Below are positions 26,784 to 35,968 of a stretch of 64,000 bases of DNA, piece by piece. Made by a program: the position numbers and the translations under genes. Position 1 is the stretch's first letter, and each line of letters begins with the position of its first letter. The DNA comes from Lysinibacillus sp. JNUCC-52 (GTDB lineage: Bacteria > Bacillota > Bacilli > Bacillales_A > Planococcaceae): positions 3,690,001 to 3,754,000 of the forward strand of contig NZ_CP065546.1 of NCBI RefSeq assembly GCF_015999545.1, read 5' to 3'. The notes beneath the pieces are model-generated. The model was not told where the DNA came from. It searched no databases and saw only the letters and a program-made list of their open reading frames with translations.

Positions 26784-27638
26784 ATGAAGAAGTTATTAGC
26801 AGGATTATTTTTATCAGTACTTGTATTGGCTTTAGCAGCATGTGGTGCTGGTAACAAAGACGAAGCAGGATCAACAACTGGAGATGACAGTGCAAAAACT
26901 GAAGATAAAGTAACATTAAAAATTGGTGCTTCTAACACACCTCACGCAGTTATTTTAGAACAAGCAAAACCGATTTTAGCAAAAGAAGGTATTGATTTAA
27001 AAATCGAGACGTACCAAGATTATGTATTACCTAACCAAGATTTAGAGTCAAAAACTATTGATGCAAACTATTTCCAACATATTCCTTATCTTGAATTACA
27101 AATTAAAGATAATGGCTATGATTTTGTAAATGCAGGTGGCGTACATATCGAGCCAATCGGTATTTACTCTAAAAAATATAAATCACTTGAAGACCTTCCT
27201 AAAGGTGCAACAATTTTATTATCGAACTCAGTTTCAGACCATGGCCGTATGTTGTCACTATTAGAAGCAAAAGGCTTAATTAAATTAAAAGATGGTATCG
27301 ACAAAACAGCAGCAGAAATTAAAGATATTGTAGATAATCCAAAAGACTTTAAATTCGATGCAAATACTGCACCAGAGCTACTTGTGCAAATGTTTGAAAA
27401 CGAAGAAGGCGATGCAGTACTTATTAACTCTAACTATGCAATTGATAATGGACTAAACCCAATTGAAGATGCAATTGCTTTAGAAGATAAAGAATCTCCA
27501 TATGTAAATATTATTGCAGTTCGTGCTGGTGATGAAAATAAACCAGAAATTAAAAAATTATTAGAAGTATTAAAATCTGAAGAAATCCAAGACTTCATCT
27601 TGAAGGAGTGGAAAGGTGCAGTAGTACCCGTTAAATAA
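26784..27638 (+). CDS. metQ: Methionine-binding lipoprotein
   Basis: A 284-residue substrate-binding lipoprotein of the NlpA/MetQ family. The signal peptide ends in the lipobox LALAAC (Cys20). Family motifs such as IGASNTPHAVILEQAKPIL and ANYFQHIPYLE follow. It delivers methionine to MetNP. A strong terminator follows. Confidence 0.97.
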   Translation: MKKLLAGLFLSVLVLALAACGAGNKDEAGSTTGDDSAKTEDKVTLKIGASNTPHAVILEQAKPILAKEGIDLKIETYQDYVLPNQDLESKTIDANYFQHIPYLELQIKDNGYDFVNAGGVHIEPIGIYSKKYKSLEDLPKGATILLSNSVSDHGRMLSLLEAKGLIKLKDGIDKTAAEIKDIVDNPKDFKFDANTAPELLVQMFENEEGDAVLINSNYAIDNGLNPIEDAIALEDKESPYVNIIAVRAGDENKPEIKKLLEVLKSEEIQDFILKEWKGAVVPVK

Positions 27639-27650
27639 TATCTATATATT

Positions 27651-27693
27651 AAAAAATAGTACAAGCCATGAAAATGGTTTGTACTATTTTTTT
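27651..27693 (+). terminator. metNPQ terminator
   Basis: Two 19-bp arms (27651-27669 and 27674-27692) pair with a single G-T, around a GAAA loop. Confidence 0.92.
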
Positions 27694-27789
27694 AGGGAAA
27701 GATAAATAATGGTGTGAAATCCAATAATTAAATTCTATTATTTTTCCTAAACTGTTTAGAATTTGTTTAGATTCATTTAATATGATTAC

Positions 27790-27798
27790 TGTTATAAT
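27790..27798 (+). promoter_or_regulatory. Extended -10 promoter of the ydaJ-type operon
   Basis: TG-T-TATAAT. Direct repeats TGTTTAGA at 27753 and 27764, one helical turn apart, lie just upstream and could bind an activator. Confidence 0.5.
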
Positions 27799-27857
27799 AT
27801 AATTCGCTAATCATACTGAAGGATTTTGGTACTTAGTCCTAGTGGAGGTGAAATCCT

Positions 27858-28937
27858 ATATTAAAAAATTTTTATTGTGGTATTTTAGTTATATTTTTCC
27901 TTTCTATCGTTTTAATAGGCTGCTCTCAAGGGAAAGAAGAAGTAACTAAAGTAACTAAGGAACCAATTTCATCAACAGAACAATTTGTTATTGAGGAATT
28001 AATGACAAAAGATAACTTATTACGTACTGATTTAACGCAACAAAAAGATGTGTTTTTATCTGAATCTGTCGGTTTATGGTTGACCTATTTACTAGAAAAA
28101 GATGATCAAGCTCGCTTTGATGAGCAGTTTGAGGTGATTAATCATTATTTTTTAGAGAAGAAATTTATAGTATGGCGAATTGATGGTAAAAAACAAGCTA
28201 CTGTTAATGCGCTGATTGATGATTTGAGAATTATGCGAGCGCTATTTGATGCAGGTGAAAAGTGGAATGATGAGCGTTATATTTCGTTAGGGAAGACCAT
28301 TGGTAAAAACATTGTAAAGTATGGAATGCAAAAAGGTACGTTTGTAGATTTTGTTGACGTTCATACACATAAGAAAGCGAACACAATTACATTAAGTTAT
28401 ATTATGCCTTCTGCACTTTTAAAGATGCGACAATATGATGTTTTATCTAAAGAACAACTAGAGCAACAATTATCGATTTTAGCAAAAGCGCCAAAAGCTC
28501 AAGCAGGCTTTTTTCCAAAGTATTATGATGTCGTAACCAATAACTATGAATATGATACGGAGTTACATATGATCGATCAATTGTATACGGCTTATCATAG
28601 TGCCACGTTAGGTTTGGAAACGAAGCCATTTACTAATTGGATGCTGTCTTTATATAGTAGAGATCAAAAATTGTACGGCCGCTACGATGCTACTACTGGT
28701 GAGCCAGCTGTATCATTTGAATCACCTGCTGTGTACGCAATGGCTACTCGTTATATGTTAGAAATTCATAATGATAGGATGGCTGAAGAGTTTTTCCGTA
28801 AAATGGAATCTCTCAAAGCTGATGCAAATACGGGGTATGTAGATGTGCAAACAAATGCGACACATATATTCGATAATTTATTACCACTTCTAGCGGAAAG
28901 AGAGGTCGACAATGCGAACAGCAATAAAATGGAATAA
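27858..28937 (+). CDS. ydaJ: Lipoprotein of the YdaJ type, glycosidase-like, with an apparent AUA start
   Basis: Reading back from the obvious coding region, the frame continues to 27852 and encodes a lipoprotein signal ending SIVLIGC-SQGKEE. No ATG, GTG or TTG is present before this signal. GGAGGTGA (27844-27851) sits six bases ahead of ATA at 27858, where the initiator is expected. The first conventional start (ATG 28002) would remove the signal peptide. The 359-residue product resembles six-hairpin glycosidases of the GH8/YdaJ type, probably trimming the polysaccharide at the membrane surface. The 3' end overlaps the next gene by 26 bases. An upstream ATG-to-ATA mutation is the alternative. 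Confidence 0.72.
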   Translation: MLKNFYCGILVIFFLSIVLIGCSQGKEEVTKVTKEPISSTEQFVIEELMTKDNLLRTDLTQQKDVFLSESVGLWLTYLLEKDDQARFDEQFEVINHYFLEKKFIVWRIDGKKQATVNALIDDLRIMRALFDAGEKWNDERYISLGKTIGKNIVKYGMQKGTFVDFVDVHTHKKANTITLSYIMPSALLKMRQYDVLSKEQLEQQLSILAKAPKAQAGFFPKYYDVVTNNYEYDTELHMIDQLYTAYHSATLGLETKPFTNWMLSLYSRDQKLYGRYDATTGEPAVSFESPAVYAMATRYMLEIHNDRMAEEFFRKMESLKADANTGYVDVQTNATHIFDNLLPLLAEREVDNANSNKME

Positions 28938-29769
28938 AGCTATATTTGTTTATGGCGTTTTACTTATTTTGCTTCTACAATTACCTGCTTATTTTTTACT
29001 ACATCAGGATAGTGAAAGTTTATTATTATATATCTTCTTAATACTTTTAGTCATTATCACACTGTGGAGAGGTACGGTTACGGGGCTAATAAGTAGTTTG
29101 TTATTTATTTTTATCAGTGGCTCAACCTTACTGTATATCGGTATGACAGGTTCTATAGCATTGTTAAGTACAGCATTTTCAATGCAACTATTTTTGGCAT
29201 ACGGTGTTGTATTACTACTACTAGTATTATGCGCTGGAAAAATTCATGAGTTATTGATGGCACAAGAAAAATATATGAAAAATTTACAGCAGGATGTCAA
29301 AAACTTTGTAGCAATTGATGTTGAAACTGGTTTTGATAATGAATCGCGTATGCGTGTCATTGTTAATGAAGAAATGCGAAGAGCAGATCGTCATCAACAT
29401 ACTTTTGTGTTTATTATGCTAAAGCTTGAAAACTATGAAAAATTTAAAAAGCTTTATGGTTTTAAAGAAGCACAATATTTGTGGAGGCAACTGGCGGAAA
29501 AATTACAGCAATCTGTTAGACAAACAGATAAAAAATTCCGATATCGTGAAAACTACCTTGGCATTTTATTAATTGATACGTCAGAACAATACATTGATAT
29601 TATTTACGAGAAGTTAGATCAAGCTTTAAAAAACCATCAATTATTAAATAAGCGATGGGTGACACTAAGCTATAAAACAAGTTATTTTACTTACACTCCC
29701 CAGATGGATCAAAGTTTTGAAGACTTGTTAGCAGAAATGGAAAGAGAGATGAAAACAAGTGCGCTTTAA
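28912..29769 (+). CDS. ydaK: Degenerate GGDEF c-di-GMP receptor, YdaK type
   Basis: A 285-residue protein with four to five membrane segments (residues about 10-110) and a C-terminal GGDEF domain. The catalytic signature is replaced by RENYL (212-216), so it should not synthesise c-di-GMP. The inhibitory-site motif RQTD (203-206) is intact and lies exactly five residues upstream, the normal I-site spacing. In B. subtilis YdaK and Listeria PssE such proteins bind c-di-GMP to switch on polysaccharide export. The ATG follows AGAGAGG. Confidence 0.88.
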   Translation: MRTAIKWNKAIFVYGVLLILLLQLPAYFLLHQDSESLLLYIFLILLVIITLWRGTVTGLISSLLFIFISGSTLLYIGMTGSIALLSTAFSMQLFLAYGVVLLLLVLCAGKIHELLMAQEKYMKNLQQDVKNFVAIDVETGFDNESRMRVIVNEEMRRADRHQHTFVFIMLKLENYEKFKKLYGFKEAQYLWRQLAEKLQQSVRQTDKKFRYRENYLGILLIDTSEQYIDIIYEKLDQALKNHQLLNKRWVTLSYKTSYFTYTPQMDQSFEDLLAEMEREMKTSAL

Positions 29770-31198
29770 ACTAGGCTTGTTCGTCTTCATTGTCCTTTTT
29801 ATTTTGTTTAGTATGCCACAGCATTATTTAGCAAGTGCCGATAGCAAAGACATTGCACTTATTTATGTAACTAGCAATCAACAATTAGATGAAGAAGTGC
29901 AAATTCTACGAGAAATGCTAAATGCTTATACAGATGTCGATGTCATACCAGTGGAAAATATTAAAGAAGATTCTTTGGATGTTTATAAACGTATTGTTAT
30001 TTTAAACTCCTATAAGATGCATATACCATTGCCAGCATTAGAAGCTATGAATAATTTCCAAGGACCCGCTGTTGCTATAGGGGAAAATATTGAACAGTTT
30101 CCCTCATTCGAACATTGGCAAAAGGGGAAAAAAGTGGAGTTACGAAAAGTCGGGGAACATGTATTGGATCGGCCGATTGAGTGGGCTGTAGTGAACCCAC
30201 CTAACGATGCTGAAGTAATACAAATGGCATCCACATTTAATGAAGACTTCCCTTTTATTGTGAAAGAAAAAAATAGCAATTGGTCTTATATTGGCAAGAT
30301 GATTCAATCTTCCCCTTTAGTATATGACTGGCCTTCAATATTTGGTGAGCTATTGAAATTATCATCTACCAACTTACATCCTGCCTTCATTGTGTTAACA
30401 GATATTAATATGGAAACGGATGTTTTGAAGTTAAAGAAAGTAGTTGATCAATTAAAGCAATTTGATGTTCCTATTAACTTACAGATAAGCCCGCTATATG
30501 AGAAAGATGGCGCTATTTATTATTTACAGGACAATAAAGCGTTATTGAAATATTTACAACAGTTACAGCAGGAGGGGGTAGCTTTTATTTTATCTTCTCC
30601 ACAAGCTAACATTGAAAAAAGTCTAGATTATTTAGTGTTGAGAAAAATTTACCCTACCTACATTCTAGAGGATAGTGCGCTTTTTAGTGGGGTATTGCGA
30701 CAACAAGACAATCATTTTTATATAACAGAAAGAGATGAGCAAAAAATTTATCCCTATACAATAGCAGCAATAAATGATGCGAGTGTATACCCACTGTATG
30801 CTGTGCAGCAGTCAATTCGTCATATGAATAAAGCGCCAGGTTCAACGATTGGAATTCAATATCCTAGTTATTTAGGGGCTCACCATGTGCAAGAGCTTGT
30901 TGAACTCTTAAACAAACAAGTAGAGCTAGAATGGCTTGATTTTAGAAAAACAGAACAGCTTGTTCAGACATCAAAGGTTTCAATAATGCAATCAGCAAAT
31001 GGAGAGCAAAAAATTCAGCTTTCTTTTACCAAACTGGATCGCTTAAAAAAGATGTTTGATGAGCGGCCATTTGAAGTAGTTTTATGGCTGTTAGTAATCA
31101 TTGTATCGTTATTTGTTATTGTATTTTTTATGAATACATTGCGACTACGTATAACACTACGAAAGCGATTATTTGAGGAGAGGAAAAGTAATGGCTGA
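29759..31198 (+). CDS. ydaL: YdaL-type exported membrane protein of the exopolysaccharide operon
   Basis: A 479-residue protein with an N-terminal signal segment, a large extracytoplasmic part, and one C-terminal membrane helix (about 440-462) followed by a basic tail RLRITLRKR. The body has AFIVLTDINMETDVLKLKKV, which fits the DUF2334-like deacetylase-related fold of YdaL, but the metal His residues are not evident. GTG at 29759 overlaps the end of ydaK by 11 bases. The role is inferred from the operon. Confidence 0.7.
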   Translation: MRFKLGLFVFIVLFILFSMPQHYLASADSKDIALIYVTSNQQLDEEVQILREMLNAYTDVDVIPVENIKEDSLDVYKRIVILNSYKMHIPLPALEAMNNFQGPAVAIGENIEQFPSFEHWQKGKKVELRKVGEHVLDRPIEWAVVNPPNDAEVIQMASTFNEDFPFIVKEKNSNWSYIGKMIQSSPLVYDWPSIFGELLKLSSTNLHPAFIVLTDINMETDVLKLKKVVDQLKQFDVPINLQISPLYEKDGAIYYLQDNKALLKYLQQLQQEGVAFILSSPQANIEKSLDYLVLRKIYPTYILEDSALFSGVLRQQDNHFYITERDEQKIYPYTIAAINDASVYPLYAVQQSIRHMNKAPGSTIGIQYPSYLGAHHVQELVELLNKQVELEWLDFRKTEQLVQTSKVSIMQSANGEQKIQLSFTKLDRLKKMFDERPFEVVLWLLVIIVSLFVIVFFMNTLRLRITLRKRLFEERKSNG

Positions 31199-32450
31199 TA
31201 TTTTGTTTTATATTTCATTGTTTCTCATATGGATTATGTTGTTATACCATATGTTTTTAATGCAAGGGGGCTATTTGCATTTTCGATCTTATGAAAAGGT
31301 AATCGATGAATGGTCAAAGAAAATGATAGATGTTCCAACAGTGAGCGTCTTCATTCCTGCACATAATGAAGAGGTTGTTATTGAACAAACTTTACGTGCC
31401 ATGTCCCGATTGTTTTATCCGAAAGATAAGTTAGAAGTAATTGTCATTAACGATAATTCATCGGATAGAACAGGAGAGATTGCAAAAAAGTTTACAGAAA
31501 AATACCCATTTATACGAGTAATTGAAACAGTAGAACCTTATAAAGGGAAGGGGAAATCTTCAGCATTAAATGCTGCATTAGCCGATTCCACTGGGGAAGT
31601 AGTTATTGTCTATGATGCAGACAATACACCAGAGCGTATGGCAGTTTGGTATTTAGTCATGGGGCTTGTCAATGACCCGAAAGCTGCAGCTACTGTAGGG
31701 AAATTTCGTGTGGTAAATGCGACGGAAACATGGTTAACACGATTTATTAATATTGAAACAATATGTTTTCAGTGGATGGCACAAGGTGGTCGTTGGAAGT
31801 GGTTTAACATTGCAACGATTCCAGGCACAAATTTCGCCATTCGCCGTAGTATTTTAGAGCAATTAGGTGGATGGGATGTAAAGGCGTTAGCGGAAGATAC
31901 TGAATTAACGATTCGTGTCTATAATTTAGGCTACCATATCCGCTTTTTCCCTAAGGCTATTACGTGGGAACAAGAGCCAGAGACGTTGAAAGTATGGTGG
32001 AAACAACGAACACGCTGGGCAAGAGGAAACCAGTATGTAGTGCTAAAGTTTTTAAGCCAATTTTTTACCTTAAAAAGAAAAAGTATTATTTTTGATTTGT
32101 TTTATTTCTTTTTTACTTACTTTTTATTTTTCTTCGGCGTTATTTTGTCCAACATTTTATTTATCACCAATCTTTTTTACGATATTGGGCTAACAGTTGG
32201 AGATATTGCTATTGTCTTATGGGTATTGGCTTTCTTGTTATTTTTAGGTGAAGTGATGATTACCTTAAGTATTGAAAAAACAGAAATGAATCGTAAAAAT
32301 TTTTTCTATGTCATTTTAATGTATTTTACATATTCACAAATGTGGATTGTATTAGTTATTTGGTCGCTATTTTTAGAGATCAAAAGAGTTTTTACTGGTC
32401 AAGAAGTGCAGTGGTATAAAACTGAGCGCTTTGCAAAGAAAACAAAATAA
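31191..32450 (+). CDS. ydaM: Processive family 2 glycosyltransferase, YdaM type
   Basis: A 419-residue BcsA-like synthase. It shows SVFIPAHNEEVVIEQTL, VINDNSSDRTG, VVIVYDADNTPERMA (DxD), ALAEDTELTIRVY (catalytic base) and QRTRWARGNQYV (QxxRW), with membrane helices at the N-terminus and from residue 290 on. No PilZ domain is present, so c-di-GMP control must come through the GGDEF-like partner. ATG at 31191 overlaps the end of ydaL by eight bases. Confidence 0.93.
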   Translation: MADILFYISLFLIWIMLLYHMFLMQGGYLHFRSYEKVIDEWSKKMIDVPTVSVFIPAHNEEVVIEQTLRAMSRLFYPKDKLEVIVINDNSSDRTGEIAKKFTEKYPFIRVIETVEPYKGKGKSSALNAALADSTGEVVIVYDADNTPERMAVWYLVMGLVNDPKAAATVGKFRVVNATETWLTRFINIETICFQWMAQGGRWKWFNIATIPGTNFAIRRSILEQLGGWDVKALAEDTELTIRVYNLGYHIRFFPKAITWEQEPETLKVWWKQRTRWARGNQYVVLKFLSQFFTLKRKSIIFDLFYFFFTYFLFFFGVILSNILFITNLFYDIGLTVGDIAIVLWVLAFLLFLGEVMITLSIEKTEMNRKNFFYVILMYFTYSQMWIVLVIWSLFLEIKRVFTGQEVQWYKTERFAKKTK

Positions 32451-32461
32451 GGAGAACAATA

Positions 32462-34513
32462 ATGAGAGTCTTACTTTATATTTTAACAATCTTAATCAGT
32501 TTGCCGTTCCTAGCTACGCATGCCCTAGCTGCACCAATCACAGTAGAAAAACAAACAATAGCTATTGAGGCAAACAGCTTAGCAAAAAAACCATTGTTGT
32601 CTCAGGCAATTGAATTACAAGGGCCTTCCTCTTCAAGAGATTTCTATTACACGCTCAGTCAAGATATAGAGGCAAAGGGACAAACAGTTTCATTTCAAAT
32701 ACAGCAGTCAGAGCTGTTAATAGCTCCATCCTCTTTTACGATAAAAGTGGACGATATTGCAATTAAATCGATTGCCTTAACATCAGATTTATTGAAGCAA
32801 ACGGTAACTGTTACTTTACCCGAAAGTGCTTTAGTGAAAGGGACGCATAAAATAACAGCTAGCTTTTATGGTGTGTTAAAAGAAGGTGTCTGTGTAGCTC
32901 CAGGGAATGAGGGCAATTGGTTACGTATCGATATTTTATCGTCCATTTCCTCTTTTAATGATAGTGAACAATGGTCATTGAGCAGCTATCCTGAAGCGTT
33001 TGTAGGCTATGAAGATTATAGTACGACGCTTATTGTACCTGATGAAGCTTCAGAACAATCATTAAATGCTAGTTATCAACTTGCTGCTTATTTGTCAGGG
33101 CAAGGAGAGAAAGACGTTAATATTAAACGAGAATCAACTGTTGCACGTGTTGCTGGACCAGTTATTGTTGTAGGCGCAAAAAATGAATTTAGAACAAATT
33201 ATATGATTAAAATGCTTGAGACTGCCCACAGTCAATATGAAGATGGCCTGTCACTTAATGTTCATAGTCTTAAAAATGATGACAGTAGTCAAAGTGTGCC
33301 TATCCTGTTTGTCACAGCCGCTACGCCAAATGCACTTCAAGAGCGAATTTCGTTATTGACGGATACGAAATTATATAGTCAATTTTCAGGAAGTACGTTG
33401 ACAGTGGATGATTTACCGATTGTGGATACTACTGATAATTCAACGCTGCTATTTTCTCAACTAGGTTTTGACCATCAAATATTATCGAGTCAAGCAACGA
33501 TGACGCCGCACTATTATGTGTCATTGCCACAGGTTGAGGCTGATAAAGAAGCAAACATACGATTAGTTTTAAAGAAATCTGCTCTACTACCTGAAAAGGG
33601 TAACAGTAATGAACGTGAAGTGGAATTGATTGTATGGGTGAATGATGTACCGCATGCAGTTGACCTGAAGAAGTTAGAGTCAATTTCTTCAGATTTATAT
33701 GAAGTGAATGTGCCGATTGAAACAAATGTATTAAATAAACAATCGATGACAGATATCCAATTTGAAGTAACTGGGTTTCAATTAGAAGATCCATGTGAAA
33801 CGACGAATGAACGTTATTGGATTTATATCGATGGTAGCAGTACATTATCAATTACAAAAGAAGCGACAACACCAACATTTACATTAAGGGATTTCCCGAA
33901 TGCATTCCAAGAACAAGCTTTAATTATTGTTCCGAATAAAACAGTGATAAACGATACACAAATGCTCTTGCTGTATAAGTCTTTAATGATGAATGGTGAA
34001 ATGGCTCAAACAATATTGACAAAAGAACAAGACGTTAAGGAAGAGGAATTAAAACGAAGTGCTATTATTTTTGCTGGAGCTTCCGCTGATTTCTCGACGC
34101 TTATAGGAAACAATAATGATGTCCCTCAATCGTCAGAGGATTATTTAAAGCAAGGTTTTCTTCCAGAAACAATTGCTCAGTATACATTTATCACAAAAAG
34201 TTTTTGGGATGATAAACAGCCGCTATTAATCATTCAAATGTTGGATGAAGCAGCAAATCAAAAAGACTTTTTAGCGCAATTGAAGGGAACAAATGAACAG
34301 GTAACCTCTGCTATTGAAACAAAAGAGGGGAAATTTGTCGTTGCGGCTAGTAGTGCAGCAGACATTGAAAAATCTGCCTCAGAGCAGAAAAATTCTATTT
34401 CATTTGTGCTTATAGCAGAATTTGCTGTGCTGATTTTAGTGATCGGGCTTATTTTATATTTTATTTTACGTAGAAGAAGAAAAAATCTAGTTGTTGAGGA
34501 TGAAGAAAAGTAG
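32462..34513 (+). CDS. ydaN: BcsB-like periplasmic/surface subunit, YdaN type
   Basis: A 683-residue protein with a signal peptide (cleavage near ATHALA), a long beta-rich exterior of two similar BcsB-type halves (each with a carbohydrate-binding-like part and a flavodoxin-like part), and a C-terminal helix (about 648-668) with RRRRKN after it. BcsB partners anchor the synthase and guide the emerging chain. The ATG follows AAGGAG, 11 bases after ydaM. It is the last gene of the operon. Confidence 0.88.
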   Translation: MRVLLYILTILISLPFLATHALAAPITVEKQTIAIEANSLAKKPLLSQAIELQGPSSSRDFYYTLSQDIEAKGQTVSFQIQQSELLIAPSSFTIKVDDIAIKSIALTSDLLKQTVTVTLPESALVKGTHKITASFYGVLKEGVCVAPGNEGNWLRIDILSSISSFNDSEQWSLSSYPEAFVGYEDYSTTLIVPDEASEQSLNASYQLAAYLSGQGEKDVNIKRESTVARVAGPVIVVGAKNEFRTNYMIKMLETAHSQYEDGLSLNVHSLKNDDSSQSVPILFVTAATPNALQERISLLTDTKLYSQFSGSTLTVDDLPIVDTTDNSTLLFSQLGFDHQILSSQATMTPHYYVSLPQVEADKEANIRLVLKKSALLPEKGNSNEREVELIVWVNDVPHAVDLKKLESISSDLYEVNVPIETNVLNKQSMTDIQFEVTGFQLEDPCETTNERYWIYIDGSSTLSITKEATTPTFTLRDFPNAFQEQALIIVPNKTVINDTQMLLLYKSLMMNGEMAQTILTKEQDVKEEELKRSAIIFAGASADFSTLIGNNNDVPQSSEDYLKQGFLPETIAQYTFITKSFWDDKQPLLIIQMLDEAANQKDFLAQLKGTNEQVTSAIETKEGKFVVAASSAADIEKSASEQKNSISFVLIAEFAVLILVIGLILYFILRRRRKNLVVEDEEK

Positions 34514-34586
34514 CATCTGAATTTCATCTTACGTTGTGAAATTTAAGCAGGAGACATTTACTTTGCGCTTCAATTAACAAAAGAAA

Positions 34587-34608
34587 AGGCATCAAGAACT
34601 TGATGCCT
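34587..34608. repeat. Hairpin copy 1 AGGCATCAAG-AA-CTTGATGCCT
   Basis: A perfect 10-bp palindrome, identical to the one at 34984-35005. It contains the stop codon of the transposase remnant. Confidence 0.8.
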
Positions 34609-34750
34609 TGAGGTTTTCGACTAATGGATAGATAAACGAAAAATCAATCGCTGCCTCTAGTTTTCGAACTAAATGGTCTTGTGGCACCAATTGGTCAATT
34701 GTCAGCATTTCTAATTGTTCACGTTTATTGATTTGATTTTTCGACATCAT
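34592..34750 (-). pseudogene. N-terminal fragment of an IS1182-type transposase
   Basis: From an ATG behind GAGGTGATGG the frame encodes 52 residues with REQLEMLTIDQLVPQDHLVR, then KLEAAIDFSFIYPLVE, the conserved N-terminus of IS1182-family DDE transposases (normally about 450-550 residues). It stops inside the hairpin at 34587-34608. The catalytic domain is missing, so this is a dead remnant that still keeps its ribosome site. Confidence 0.8.
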
Positions 34751-34810
34751 TTTCCATCACCTCAATTAGATTATTTTATTTATAGTTGATTGATAGCAAT
34801 TCATATCAAG

Positions 34811-34942
34811 TTGATTGGAGCGAAGGGCGGGCGACTCCTGCGGGAAAGCACAGAACGTAAGACGCAACAAACCGCGCGTTAGCGAGGGTTGCGGCTTACG
34901 TGTGTGCCCGCGGAAAGCGCCCGAACGTAGCGGAAATCAACG
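34811..34942 (-). repeat. R repeat copy 4
   Basis: It starts TTGATTGGAGCGAAGGGCGG and ends GCGGAAATCAACGG; a full-length, well-preserved copy. Confidence 0.92.
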
Positions 34943-34983
34943 GCAGTAGACATCTATTTTTATTTTAAAATGAAAAAGACTGT

Positions 34984-35008
34984 AGGCATCAAGAACTTGA
35001 TGCCTTTT
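34984..35008. repeat. Hairpin copy 2 AGGCATCAAG-AA-CTTGATGCCT
   Basis: Same palindrome as at 34587. The two copies bracket the transposase remnant and R copy 4. Confidence 0.8.
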
Positions 35009-35020
35009 CTTGATATTGTG

Positions 35021-35046
35021 AGACCCAGTGCATTTCACTGGGTCTT
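35021..35046 (-). terminator. Terminator-like hairpin after the LysR gene
   Basis: GACCCAGTG (35022-35030) pairs with CACTGGGTC (35036-35044). Confidence 0.6.
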
Positions 35047-35065
35047 TTCGTGTTATTTAAAGGTG

Positions 35066-35968
35066 TTACTGAAACTGCGAAAGTCGGGAAAAGAAATTAG
35101 TGACGAAGTCTAAAAATATTTTTTCAGATGGTGCGATTTCTCGATTTACAGGTGAAATAATGCCAACTGTTCTTGGTATTGTAGGCGATTCTATTGGCAC
35201 TTTGATTGTGAAGCGGGCTGCTGAATCGTATAGGGAGCTCTCAGGTAGTAGGCTGACACCAATTCCAGCGGCCACTAAACCTTTTAAAGCATCTAAGTCC
35301 TCTCCTTCAGATATAATATTTGGTAAGAAGCCTGCAGCACGGCAAGCATCCATCGCAACTTTATGTAATATATAGCCATCTGGAAAAAGAACAAAAAGAT
35401 CATTACGTAAATCTGCTAGCTGAATACTTTCCCGTTTTGCTAAAGGGTGGTTAGCTGGCAATAAAGCTGCAATGTTTTCGGTGAATAATATGTTTGATTG
35501 TATTGCTTCGTCCTTCGGTGGCAGCGGTCCTAAAAATGCTAAGTTAAGCTCGCGGTTTTTAACAGCGTCAATTAAAAAGCGATAAGAGCCTTGGCGCAAT
35601 TGGAATTGCAAATCTGGGTATTCACGCTTAAAAGCTGAAATAACAGTTGGTAATACATAACTTGCTAAGCTTGTAGGGAAACCGATTTTAATAGTTCCTT
35701 TAGCAGGATCTAAATATTCCTCAACTTGCTTGGCGGCAAAATCTATTGCTTTTAAAGCGGTGATTGTATGTTCAAGAAAAGTTTTACCTATCGGTGTTAA
35801 TTTTACATTTCTGCCGACACGTTCAAAAAGTGGTGTACCTAATTCGTCTTCTAAATTAGCAATTTGACGACTTATTGCTGATTGGGCAACATGAAGGTGT
35901 TCTGCAGCTTCAGAAATATGCTCACGCTCTGCAACCTCCACAAAATAACGTAATTGACGTAACTCCAC
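35066..35968 (-). CDS. gltC: LysR-family regulator, GltC-like
   Basis: A 300-residue regulator with an N-terminal winged HTH (ELRQLRYFVEVAEREHISEA, then LHVAQSAISRQIANLEDELG) and a C-terminal co-inducer domain (IKIGFPTSLASYVLPTVISA). The sequence is close to B. subtilis GltC as I remember it, the activator of glutamate synthase genes. gltAB is not next door, so the target may be elsewhere or different. GTG at 35968 is chosen because AGGTG lies upstream and it gives the usual VELRQLRYF start. Confidence 0.8.
   Translation of the reverse strand: MELRQLRYFVEVAEREHISEAAEHLHVAQSAISRQIANLEDELGTPLFERVGRNVKLTPIGKTFLEHTITALKAIDFAAKQVEEYLDPAKGTIKIGFPTSLASYVLPTVISAFKREYPDLQFQLRQGSYRFLIDAVKNRELNLAFLGPLPPKDEAIQSNILFTENIAALLPANHPLAKRESIQLADLRNDLFVLFPDGYILHKVAMDACRAAGFLPNIISEGEDLDALKGLVAAGIGVSLLPESSLYDSAARFTIKVPIESPTIPRTVGIISPVNREIAPSEKIFLDFVTNFFSRLSQFQ

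Noticed and set aside
33429..33851. A 140-codon minus-strand frame
   Set aside because: It lies inside the ydaN-type gene and has low complexity (His, Leu, Tyr) typical of antisense frames.
35100..35375. A 91-codon frame opposite the LysR gene
   Set aside because: The LysR frame has a full HTH and effector domain; this one is its shadow.
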